Shown here piece by piece: positions 1-9,112 of a stretch of 33,428 nucleotides of DNA. Location: positions 1 to 33,428 of the forward strand of contig JABEUL010000089.1 of NCBI GenBank assembly GCA_013044465.1, read 5' to 3'. Each line of letters begins with the position of its first letter. The first letter of the stretch is position 1. The notes under the pieces are model-generated. The model did not search any database. It was not told the DNA's origin and saw only the letters and a program-made list of their open reading frames with translations. Source of the stretch: Acidimicrobiales bacterium (GTDB lineage Bacteria; Actinomycetota; Acidimicrobiia; Acidimicrobiales; JABEUL01). A program made the position numbers and the translations under genes.

Positions 1-762
1 CATTTGACGATTAACCGTCCAGAAAGGCGAAATGCTCTTTCACCTCAGGTCTTACTTGATCTCAGGAAGTACTTCCAAATGGCCAAAAGCGATCCCGAAG
101 TGAGATGTGTGGTCCTAAAAGGAACGGGTGACAAAGCATTTTGTGCAGGTGCTGACCTTGGAGGGAATCACTCAATAATGGACGCACCCTCAGCTCAAAG
201 CCCAAGCTTGGTTGAGCAGCATTACTTAAGAGGCGAGCTTGCAGATCTTTTTCTCGACATGTGGCACTTAGGAAAGCCAGTGATAGCCAGAGTGCAAGGG
301 TATGGCATGGCTGGGGGCTTTGGACTTGCTATGGCATGTGACATCGTGATTGCAAGTCAGAGCGCGATATTTGGGGCCACTGAGGTCGCAGTGGGACTCT
401 GGCCGTTTATGATCTCAGTCCCCTTGACTAGGTCAATGCCACCTAAAATTGCCCTGGAGCTTATGATGACAGGGCGAAGAGTCAAAGCTGACGAGGCTAA
501 ATCTATAGGTTTTGTAAATAGAGTGGTTGAAGATTCCCAGCTTGATTCCGTGGTTGAAGAGGTAGTAGAGGAGTTGAAAAAGGCGTCTCCAGTAGCTATG
601 AAACTTGGCCGTGACTCGCTTTACGCTACCTGGGGGATGGAGCCTCACCAGGCATTAGAGATCCTTAGAGGGGCCCTGTCGTTGACTACGCTGACCGAAG
701 ATGCCAGGGAGGGTATTACCGCATTTCTTGAAAAAAGACCTCCAAATTGGAGTGGAAGGTAG
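1..762 (+). CDS. Enoyl-CoA hydratase/isomerase family protein (5' end outside window)
   Basis: Crotonase-fold motifs: INRPERRNALS, FCAGADL, ARVQGYGMAGGFGLAMACDIVIAS, TGRRVKADEAKSIGFVNRVV. The frame is open to the window edge. Confidence 0.93.
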   Translation, partial: HLTINRPERRNALSPQVLLDLRKYFQMAKSDPEVRCVVLKGTGDKAFCAGADLGGNHSIMDAPSAQSPSLVEQHYLRGELADLFLDMWHLGKPVIARVQGYGMAGGFGLAMACDIVIASQSAIFGATEVAVGLWPFMISVPLTRSMPPKIALELMMTGRRVKADEAKSIGFVNRVVEDSQLDSVVEEVVEELKKASPVAMKLGRDSLYATWGMEPHQALEILRGALSLTTLTEDAREGITAFLEKRPPNWSGR

Positions 763-804
763 CTATTTTTCGGGATTTTGGCCGAAATTTATTTACCTTT
801 TTAA

Positions 805-1797
<993 letters not shown>

Positions 1798-1907
1798 AAT
1801 AGTTGTTTAACCTTGGCTGAGAATGCAACTCTCAACTTTAGGTATTTTAAATTTGGGCTGATCATATTGCTGAGAGCCTTATGCTTAGCTGATCTTCAAT
1901 TAAATTA

Positions 1908-2246
1908 TTGAGGAGAGTAATGACTGCCAAAAGATTTGAACTTCCAAAAATTGTTCGGTTGACTAAGTGTGAAATCAGAAAAATTGCGAAGTATCTTGAC
2001 ATTGAAGTAAAAGCTCAACTACCTAACGAGCTAATTATTCCAATTGATGGGCTGCTAGATTTTATTTTTGTAGCAAAATCTTCCCAATTCACAGCCGGAG
2101 ATAGCCAAGCAGGGATTGAAGAGTTCATAGTAAATATTGTGTCCAATAGGCGAAATACCTGCAATTTTGCTGTTTTACGGGGCATTTCACACCCGGCTGG
2201 ACCGAGTAGACACTATTGCCAAAAAGTTGCTAAGGTATTCCCATGA
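1908..2246 (+). CDS. Hypothetical protein, coding status uncertain
   Basis: 112-aa ORF with no recognised motif. Its stop overlaps the ATG of a 24-aa ORF (ATGA). The C-terminal third looks low quality. Confidence 0.3.
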   Translation: MRRVMTAKRFELPKIVRLTKCEIRKIAKYLDIEVKAQLPNELIIPIDGLLDFIFVAKSSQFTAGDSQAGIEEFIVNIVSNRRNTCNFAVLRGISHPAGPSRHYCQKVAKVFP

Positions 2247-2317
2247 AGAAGATTTTGGTACTTATAGTTCTCGTGGCCCTTGGTGTAGTTGTAGCCAAGA
2301 AGCTCCGAGAAGGCTGA
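2243..2317 (+). CDS. 24-aa single-TM peptide MKKILVLIVLVALGVVVAKKLREG (not in ORF track)
   Basis: ATG at 2243 preceded by taaggtattccc (AAGG, 7-nt spacing). Lys-flanked hydrophobic core. TGA at 2315-2317 followed by two hairpins. Confidence 0.55.
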   Translation: MKKILVLIVLVALGVVVAKKLREG

Positions 2318-2338
2318 TATTTAAGCTTTAAATATCAG
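2314..2338 (+). terminator. Perfect 10-bp inverted repeat ctgatattta-agctt-taaatatcag
   Basis: Read directly. Sits on the stop codon of the 24-aa ORF, with no T-tract of its own. Confidence 0.5.
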
Positions 2339-2353
2339 AACAAAAATTAGATC

Positions 2354-2377
2354 AAGCCAGCTTTAGCTGGCTTTTTC
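2354..2377. terminator. Rho-independent terminator aagccagc-ttta-gctggctt-ttt between convergent genes
   Basis: 8-bp stem, 4-nt loop and T-run on the + strand. On the - strand the loop is taaa, which contains the stop codon of the HAD gene. Confidence 0.75.
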
Positions 2378-3175
2378 AACTACTATTCGGCGATGTCGGC
2401 CGACCCACCATCCAATGGCTAGAGCGCCACTTGCCGTAACGGCAGTTACTCCAGTGATTGCTGCAGTGCGGCGTTTTGTTAACATGCCTCGCCTTTCAGC
2501 AAGGTGAACCGTAGCATCAAAGTGGCGAATTTCCCATCCCTTTTCTTTGGCAAGTTTGGCCAGTGCACGATCTGGGTTAATGGCTACGGGATGGCCAACC
2601 ACGCTTAACATTGGCTCGTCAGTAATTGAGTCCGAATATGCCCAGCACTCATCTAGATCTAGGTCTTCTTTTTTTGCGATGTCGATAATTGCCTCAGCTT
2701 TATATGGACCGTATACGTACTGCTCCATCTCACCTGTGTAAAGACCATCAGCATCTACAGCCGCTCTAGAGGCAATTACGCCATCTACGCCCACATATCT
2801 CCCTAGCGGCCTTACAATCTCTTCAGGAGAGGCAGATATAAGCCATACTCTCCGTCCGGCAGCCTGGTGGGCATCGATCTCGTCGAGGGCTTCACGGTAG
2901 AGGATTGGATCAACTGTTCTGGCAAGGGCTTCTTCGACAATTTGGCGCACTTTTACTTGCTCCCAGCCTCGGGTGAGTTCCAGCACTGACTTTCTAATTC
3001 GCTCGAGTTTTTGCTCACTTGCACCTAAGTGCTTGTAGACAAGCTGAGAGTAAAGAGCTCTCATCACGGTTGTTTTGGATATTAACCCGCCCTTATAAAA
3101 AGGCGCACCAAAGGCCGCCATTGAAGCACGTGCAATGACGGTCTTGTCAAGGTCGAAAAAAGCCGCTTGCCCCAT
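2363..3175 (-). CDS. HAD-superfamily hydrolase, subfamily IB (SerB-like phosphatase), C-terminal TM segment
   Basis: AAFFDLDKTVIA, VWLISASPEEIVRPLG, ECWAYSDSITDEPMLSVVGHPVAINPD, C-terminal AITGVTAVTASGALAIGWWVG. Confidence 0.92.
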   Translation of the reverse strand: MGQAAFFDLDKTVIARASMAAFGAPFYKGGLISKTTVMRALYSQLVYKHLGASEQKLERIRKSVLELTRGWEQVKVRQIVEEALARTVDPILYREALDEIDAHQAAGRRVWLISASPEEIVRPLGRYVGVDGVIASRAAVDADGLYTGEMEQYVYGPYKAEAIIDIAKKEDLDLDECWAYSDSITDEPMLSVVGHPVAINPDRALAKLAKEKGWEIRHFDATVHLAERRGMLTKRRTAAITGVTAVTASGALAIGWWVGRHRRIVVEKAS

Positions 3176-3363
3176 ACCTATATTCTAGAGCTATTTGCTA
3201 GCAAAAGATAGCAATACTTGAATTGAATTAGCAATGTGATAATTTCCGTGAATTTGCCCTCAAGCAAAAGGATTCGTGGCTCTTCCAGGAAAAGGCTCTT
3301 TGGAAACCGTACTAAATACTATTTAACCAGCCCAAACTACGCGTAAATGATTAAGAATTAGTG

Positions 3364-3392
3364 GCCCCTATATTAGATCAGGGGCTTAATTT
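3364..3392 (+). terminator. Hairpin gcccct-atattagatc-aggggc followed by ttaatttt
   Basis: 6-bp perfect stem with a T-rich tail just before the annotated TTG of the exonuclease ORF. Confidence 0.4.
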
Positions 3393-3451
3393 TGAGAAAT
3401 TCAAAACATCAATTTGTCTCATCCAGCTGTTACGATGTGAACAAGGTGACC

Positions 3452-3997
3452 GTGTTCCAAGATTGCGAGTATGAGTTTGTGGCTTTGGATTTTGAAACCG
3501 CTACAAGTGAAAGATCTAGCGCCTGCGCCCTTGGAGTGGTTTTTGCCGATTCGCTAGGTCGAGAAGTAGGGAGCGACTACTGGTTGATTAGACCCCCAGG
3601 AAACTATTACTTAGACATAAATATCGGCATTCATGGAATCTATCCAGAGCAGACCCAGGAGTCTCCAAATTTTGGAGACCTTTGGAGTGAGATCTCGGAT
3701 CTCTTTGTGGGGAAAACCCTAATTGCACACAATGCACCATTTGATAAAGGTGTCCTTAATTCGACCCTAATGCACTATGGACATGAGCCAGTAGATAATA
3801 CATTTATCTGCTCACTAGCTCTAGCCAGGCGCTATCTCAGAGATCTCTCACGATACAAGCTCTCTTGCATAGCTAACTATTTTGAATACGACTTCATACA
3901 CCACAATGCTCTTGAAGATGCCAGGGCATGTCTATTTGTGGCGAACAAATCAGTAGAGTATTCGCCATTTGATTCAATTCACTCAGCCTGGAAGTAG
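3452..3997 (+). CDS. DEDDh (DnaQ-like) 3'-5' exonuclease family protein
   Basis: FVALDFETA, LIAHNAPFDKGVL, HNALEDARACLFV. The ORF-track TTG at 3392 abuts a hairpin. In-frame GTG at 3452 has aaggtg upstream and is preferred. Confidence 0.85.
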   Translation: MFQDCEYEFVALDFETATSERSSACALGVVFADSLGREVGSDYWLIRPPGNYYLDINIGIHGIYPEQTQESPNFGDLWSEISDLFVGKTLIAHNAPFDKGVLNSTLMHYGHEPVDNTFICSLALARRYLRDLSRYKLSCIANYFEYDFIHHNALEDARACLFVANKSVEYSPFDSIHSAWK

Positions 3998-4170
3998 TGG
4001 AGCTTCTCTTCTCGAGAACGAAACGGAAGGTTAACTTCTACTTATTTCCTGTAACACTATTCCTTTATTTTGACTCTGCCTATGCACATTTGGGTGCAGA
4101 TTCAAGCTGCCGTTTCATCAGAGAAAGACAGTTAATAATTATTGGTAGTTAAAGAGATGAAAACGAGTTT

Positions 4171-4545
4171 CTAGCGGATCTTAAATCCAAGTGCAGCTGC
4201 AGCTTCTTTGTCTATTAGCGCTGGGCTCCAGGGAGGGTCCCACACGACATTTACTTCGACTGCCACCGCTTTGCCCAATCGTTCGGAAATTGCCATCCGG
4301 GCTGCTTCAGATAGGCTTTCTGAAGCTGGGCACCCCTCAGTGGTCAAAGTCATATCCACTGATATGTCTCCGTTATTTTCACGAATGTCATAGATGAGAC
4401 CGAGGGATACCACGTCTAAGTAAAGCTCAGGGTCATAAACGCATCGAAGTGCATCCCAGGCTGCCTCGACTGCATTATCTACCGGTGTCACAGTCCTAAT
4501 TGGACCGATTGCTACGGGTGTTGTGCTTTTGGTATCTTCTGTCAT
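4171..4545 (-). CDS. MIP18/DUF59 family metal-sulfur cluster assembly factor
   Basis: CVYDPELYLDVVSLGLIYDI, TEGCPASESL, VWDPPWSPALI are typical of SufT/PaaD-like DUF59 proteins. Confidence 0.9.
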   Translation of the reverse strand: MTEDTKSTTPVAIGPIRTVTPVDNAVEAAWDALRCVYDPELYLDVVSLGLIYDIRENNGDISVDMTLTTEGCPASESLSEAARMAISERLGKAVAVEVNVVWDPPWSPALIDKEAAAALGFKIR

Positions 4546-4763
4546 AGTTGCCTTTTAAATGTGACTCGCCAGTCGCCTGCACCGATTTCTTCTGCTTCGT
4601 ATGAAAAACCTTGAGCGCCTAAAACGCCTTCCAGTGGAACGGGTTCAAATGGTGCCAGGATTACAAGATCCTCCAGTACATCAAGTGCAGCCACAGTGGA
4701 CATAATGAGGTCAAAGGGTTCCTCACCTCTAGCAATGATAGGACGTGCATCAACAGTTGCCAT
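4542..4763 (-). CDS. DUF2249 domain-containing protein
   Basis: DARPIIARGEEPFDLIMSTVAAL...LLAPFEPVPL-like pattern. Start moved to ATG 4763 (MATVDARP), which has AAGGAGG at ideal spacing. 4-bp overlap with the DUF59 gene. Confidence 0.85.
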   Translation of the reverse strand: MATVDARPIIARGEEPFDLIMSTVAALDVLEDLVILAPFEPVPLEGVLGAQGFSYEAEEIGAGDWRVTFKRQL

Positions 4764-4780
4764 AGTCGGCCTCCTTATTT

Positions 4781-4796
4781 GGTCACACAATTGACC
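4781..4796. promoter_or_regulatory. Operator-like palindrome GGTCA-cacaat-TGACC
   Basis: Perfect 5-bp half sites with a 6-nt spacer, 18 bp upstream of the DUF2249 ATG. A - strand TATAAT (4803-4808) lies just upstream. Confidence 0.5.
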
Positions 4797-5109
4797 TAAT
4801 AAAATTATAACCGATCAATTAAATGAGCAGTCTTAGTGCCAATTAAACTACTTAGGGCTCGGACTGCCACGACATATCAGCATAAATGCACACTACTAGT
4901 TGATCCTCATTATTTACCCTGGATCTGGCTTCGTCGCATCAGATTTGAATTGGGTGTCTTGATTTCTTCTAGGCTTGAGAGATCAGAAAATATGTGAGCA
5001 AAGTATCTAAAAGAGCCGTGAAGCTTTGGAAAGAGCGAGTGTGGGATGTGATTCCGATCGATAAGTGCCGAAATAGGTACCAGAAAAGTCCTCTGCATTT
5101 GGGGTCATT

Positions 5110-6492
5110 TTGACTACAATCCCTATAACATCTCCTGGGGCAGCTCCAGGAAAAAGTCTCGGAGGTTGGGATGGACGCCCACCTGGCTTACCCAGTGCCA
5201 TCCCTCCACCGTCAGTCCCTCTTAGTTTCCTTCTCGCATCGGCATTTGGTTTAGTTGCTTGTGGAGCTTTTCTTATTTGGAGTCGTAGCATCGCCATGGT
5301 TGATCCAACCAATGACCATGTAGTGGCAACTGCTCATTTAGCAATGTTGGCAACTCTATCTATGGGTGTCCTAGGAGCGCTCCATCAGTTCACTCCTGTA
5401 ATTACCCAACGTCCATTGCGCTCCATAAAGCTCTCTCGGGCAACTTTTTTGAGCTGGCTTTTAGGGTCATGGTTACTCCCAATAGGCTTTGCCACTACAC
5501 ATGAATTTGTAGTTGAAGCAGGAGGGTTCTTTGCTGGTCTAGCTGTGATTTTATTGGTGGTAAATATTATTCCTGCTCTAAGTGCAAAGGGGAAAGGGGC
5601 TCCAGTGACCGGGCTCCGACTAGCCGTTATTGGTTTTGTGATAACTGCGTGTTATGGGATTGTTTACGTTGTAGATAGACGGGGCAACTGGTTTGACTTA
5701 AATGGACGGGTAGTACTGGCCCACGCAATAATTGGAATGTTCGGATGGCTTGGGCTCAGTTATGTAAGTGTCGCTGAAAAACTCTGGCCAATGTTTTTAC
5801 TAGCACATGTTCCTGGTCGCAGAAGGTCTTCGTGGGTTTCAGTTTGGGCAATTGCAGGCGGAGTGGTATTAATTTCACCTGCACTGCTATTTAACTTAGT
5901 GTGGCTCATATGGATCGGCGTAGTAGTGCTAATAATCGGACTCGGTGCACATCTCTACTCCCTTTTAATGCACGTTATGCATCGTCGCCGAAAGGCAGAC
6001 TTGCACCTGCTATTTGTGGTGACCTCGGCGTTCTCACTTATTGCAGCCATTGGACTCGCACTTGGTGCAACACTAACAATGAGCCATCATCACCATCTAG
6101 GCGTTGCCCTCACTTCTTCCATGGTTGGAGCTATCGGTGGTTGGCTATTGATAGCTTATGTCGGTCACTTGCATAAGGTCGTGCCCTTTATTCTATGGTC
6201 AGTCCTGCGGGGAAAAGGAATCAAAGAAAAGCCTGATAAAACCCAACTCATGTTTGCTGACCTTTACAATCATCAGTTTGCTTTCCTTGACTATGCGCTA
6301 GTCACGACCGGCATTTGCGCAGTATGCGTGGGCCTGGCAGGGTCATTTTCGATCTTGATTTTGATTGGTGGAATACTGTTAATTGCAACTGGATTAACAG
6401 TACCAGTGAATTTATCAGTGCCGACTCTTCGTTTCCTATCACAGTCCAAAACTACTAGCACTCCTACAAATGGTGATCCAAAAATTCAGTAA
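5110..6492 (+). CDS. Polytopic membrane protein with conserved intramembrane His residues (heme-copper oxidase subunit I/NnrS-like)
   Basis: About 12 predicted TM segments. His in ATAHLAMLATLSMGVLGALHQFTPVI, TTHEF, LAHAIIGMFGWLGLSYV, YVGHLHKVVPFILW. Confidence 0.6.
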   Translation: MTTIPITSPGAAPGKSLGGWDGRPPGLPSAIPPPSVPLSFLLASAFGLVACGAFLIWSRSIAMVDPTNDHVVATAHLAMLATLSMGVLGALHQFTPVITQRPLRSIKLSRATFLSWLLGSWLLPIGFATTHEFVVEAGGFFAGLAVILLVVNIIPALSAKGKGAPVTGLRLAVIGFVITACYGIVYVVDRRGNWFDLNGRVVLAHAIIGMFGWLGLSYVSVAEKLWPMFLLAHVPGRRRSSWVSVWAIAGGVVLISPALLFNLVWLIWIGVVVLIIGLGAHLYSLLMHVMHRRRKADLHLLFVVTSAFSLIAAIGLALGATLTMSHHHHLGVALTSSMVGAIGGWLLIAYVGHLHKVVPFILWSVLRGKGIKEKPDKTQLMFADLYNHQFAFLDYALVTTGICAVCVGLAGSFSILILIGGILLIATGLTVPVNLSVPTLRFLSQSKTTSTPTNGDPKIQ

Positions 6493-6591
6493 CCGAAAAC
6501 GAATTCCAAACTAAGTTTCCCTTGAGACAAAAGGAACTAACTAGACTTTAGCAATTGGTTCTTGGACCCAAGACTTACTAGAATTTTGACC

Positions 6592-7128
6592 ATGCGCCAC
6601 CGAGCCTTATTTGGAGCTTTATTAGCCTTTATATTCGTCGTCGCTCTAGTTATCTTGTACTTTAATTGGGGTGTTGTCACAGGACCCCATGGGGGCGATC
6701 CCCATTTTGCTATAGCTAATGAGCTAGCACAGGTAGATAAGGCACTTCCTCCGAACTCAACTGGCCTACATTCCAATTGGGTACCTACTCAATGGGACCA
6801 AGCGTGTTCTTCAAGCGATAGGCCAGGATGGTCAATGGAATTGAATTGGCTTTTATTCAACACAATGTCATCTGATACTGCGATTGTGAATTTTGTTTCA
6901 AAAAAACTTCTAACTATGGGATGGAAGCCAACGAATTCATATTTCGACGGAATGTGGCAGTATCCGCCGGCTGCGAAGTGGACTAAAATCATCCCAGGTG
7001 CTGCAAAGGTCGTGGCATTTGTCATGAAAGAACCAGAGACAACACTGCCTCCTGGCCAGTCGACATGGGAGCTAGCCGCTGAGGCCTTTCCTGAACCTGT
7101 AGTTAATGCTCCGAGTTGCCATCCTTAA
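6592..7128 (+). CDS. Hypothetical membrane-anchored protein
   Basis: N-terminal TM MRHRALFGALLAFIFVVALVILYFNW plus a soluble domain. ATG 6592 preferred over TTG 6562. Confidence 0.6.
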   Translation: MRHRALFGALLAFIFVVALVILYFNWGVVTGPHGGDPHFAIANELAQVDKALPPNSTGLHSNWVPTQWDQACSSSDRPGWSMELNWLLFNTMSSDTAIVNFVSKKLLTMGWKPTNSYFDGMWQYPPAAKWTKIIPGAAKVVAFVMKEPETTLPPGQSTWELAAEAFPEPVVNAPSCHP

Positions 7129-7294
7129 TGTTTGAATGAGATCTCTGGAATATTAGGCTTATTGAAGTGAACCCAACTGCCAAGCCTTAAAAGATATTCT
7201 TTTTATCACTCCGCCAGTTAGGGCCAGGGTTGGTGAACTAAATGACTACTGCTTCATGCAGTCGATAAATGTAAGTTAATTTCCAGTCTGAATT

Positions 7295-7564
7295 GTGTTT
7301 CTGGCATATAAAATGATTTCTATGTCCGAGGCAATATATGACTTGTGGTTTGATCCCAATATGGTTGATGGTGATCTAGTGGTTGAATGCTGGATTTCAC
7401 ATGGTCCCCGAAGTAGTGATAATAACTTTAATCCTCTAACTGGTGACTCGCTTTTGGCCGGAGATGGAGAAGTTGATCCGATCAGTGCTCTTGTCTTGCG
7501 GCGAGAGGGAAATAGAGTGTGGATACAACTTCGACTTCAATCTCGTGCACCATTAAAAGTATGA
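7295..7564 (+). CDS. Hypothetical protein
   Basis: 89-aa ORF with plausible composition and no recognised domain. Start uncertain. Confidence 0.45.
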   Translation: MFLAYKMISMSEAIYDLWFDPNMVDGDLVVECWISHGPRSSDNNFNPLTGDSLLAGDGEVDPISALVLRREGNRVWIQLRLQSRAPLKV

Positions 7565-7598
7565 GTGGAAGCTATTTTTATTTGTTGAGAACTTGTTT

Positions 7599-7618
7599 GG
7601 GCTTTTTGATCTAAGCCC
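7599..7618 (-). terminator. Hairpin GGGCTT-agatcaaa-AAGCCC at the end of the TrkA-like gene
   Basis: 6-bp perfect stem. The TAG stop of the - strand gene is at the stem/loop junction. Confidence 0.5.
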
Positions 7619-8273
7619 CAATTAAAATTGCATGCACTTGAGGCTCAGCATCGGCGGTTACTAGGACTAAAACTTCATCCGAAGGACCAAGTATCGTGTC
7701 ACCCCGAGGAACCACTACGTGTCGATCCCTTACGACGGCTACAACTGTGGCATCTCTTGGAAGCCCCAAGTCTGCAATCACAGATCCTGACGCTGGCGAG
7801 TCTTCTGCCAGAGTGACTTCAACTAATCGGGCATCCCCTCCACCAAACTGTAAAAGTCGCACTAACGATCCGACACTAACAGCCTCTTCGACGAGGGCCG
7901 ACAGAAGGTGAGGAGTAGATACAGACACATCAACACCCCAAGACTCATTAAAGAGCCACATATTCTCTGGGTGGTTAACTCTTGCTACCACCCTTGGGAC
8001 GGCAAACTCTTGCTTTGCTAAGAGACTAATTACTAGATTGTCTTCGTCATCACCGGTGGCGGCCACTACAACATCTACCGTGTCAAAACCTGCTTTTTGA
8101 AGAGCGCTAACCTCGCAGGCGTCAGCTCCAATCCACTGAATATTTGGGGAGGGCTTTAGTTTGGAAACTAATTCTATATCCTTTTCGAGCACCAATACTG
8201 TGTGATGAGCAGCAGCTAAGTCATGGGCAATAAATGTGCCCACATTGCCTGCCCCACATATAGCTACCTTCAC
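7611..8273 (-). CDS. TrkA/RCK family potassium transport regulatory protein
   Basis: MKVAICGAGNVGTFIAHDLAAAHHTVLVLEKD (Rossmann), DVVVAATGDDEDNLVISLLAKQEF, C-terminal RCK_C-like region. Confidence 0.92.
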   Translation of the reverse strand: MKVAICGAGNVGTFIAHDLAAAHHTVLVLEKDIELVSKLKPSPNIQWIGADACEVSALQKAGFDTVDVVVAATGDDEDNLVISLLAKQEFAVPRVVARVNHPENMWLFNESWGVDVSVSTPHLLSALVEEAVSVGSLVRLLQFGGGDARLVEVTLAEDSPASGSVIADLGLPRDATVVAVVRDRHVVVPRGDTILGPSDEVLVLVTADAEPQVHAILIGA

Positions 8274-8315
8274 TTTGAAGCGACCTTTCTACTGCAATTA
8301 TGTTTAAACTGCCTT

Positions 8316-9005
8316 CTACTTTTCAACTTTATTACCGCTTTTCATATCACCGAGTAATTCATGGAACTCACTGAGTGCCGATCGAATCACTGCAAAATAC
8401 AGAAGGTCGCCTTCTTGGCCAACAGCTTCAGCTGATGGGATCATTGGCTCGCCGGCCCTGGAGACTCCCACTAGGCGTACTTTACCTGGAATTTCTAAAG
8501 CTGAGAACTTTTTCCCTCCACAACTGGCTGGAAGCAAGTGCTCAAGTAGTTGCAAATTGCCGGTGTTGTCGTTCCATTCAGTTGCAGTCGTTTCAGGGAA
8601 GAGTCTTCTGTGGACTTGCTCAGTTGTCCAGGCAACAGTGGCCACTGTCGGAATGCCCAATCTCTGATATATCTCAGCTCTCCTGGGATCGTATATTCGA
8701 GCTACGACATTTGGAATATTGAAGTTCTCTCTTGCAATTCTGGCCGTGAGGATATTGGAATTATCACCACTTGTCACAGCAGCCAACGCCGCAGCCCTCT
8801 CGGCACCAGCCTCAATCAAGTCGTCTCTATCAAATCCAAATCCCACAATCTTTGTCCCAGTCCATTCAGGAGGAAGCCTTCTAAATGAGTGAGGTGATTT
8901 ATCAACAATCGATACTGTGTGACCGCTATCAACAAGACTTGTTGCTAGGCCACTTCCTACTCTTCCACAACCAACTACGATAATGTGCACCCTAATATGC
9001 AACAC
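8316..9005 (-). CDS. TrkA/RCK family protein (second copy)
   Basis: HIIVVGCGRVGSGLATSLVDSGHTVSIVDKSP, AAVTSGDNSNILTARIARENFNIPNVVARIYDP. True start probably the internal GTG (VHIIVVG). Confidence 0.92.
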   Translation of the reverse strand: MLHIRVHIIVVGCGRVGSGLATSLVDSGHTVSIVDKSPHSFRRLPPEWTGTKIVGFGFDRDDLIEAGAERAAALAAVTSGDNSNILTARIARENFNIPNVVARIYDPRRAEIYQRLGIPTVATVAWTTEQVHRRLFPETTATEWNDNTGNLQLLEHLLPASCGGKKFSALEIPGKVRLVGVSRAGEPMIPSAEAVGQEGDLLYFAVIRSALSEFHELLGDMKSGNKVEK

Positions 9006-9112
9006 TTAATTTGCCACAAAAGCAAACCAATCGCCATAAGCAGGGCTTTTAGGAACGAATTTGCAAGGGATCAACTAAAGGCTTGTTCTTTGTTGGCTAG
9101 GCTAGGTAACTA

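Noticed and set aside
2137-2331. ORF of 64 aa overlapping the 24-aa peptide
   Set aside because: Out-of-frame with the better supported small ORF, Cys/Ser/Trp-rich and without a start context.
4910-5312. Minus-strand ORFs 4910-5098 and 5007-5312 in the divergent intergenic region
   Set aside because: No recognisable domain. They overlap each other and the 5' end of the membrane protein gene, and are more likely leader/promoter DNA.
7360-9005. Plus-strand ORFs (7628-7816, 7696-7911, 8375-8722, 8550-8888) over the TrkA genes
   Set aside because: Antisense shadows of clear RCK genes with no independent motifs.
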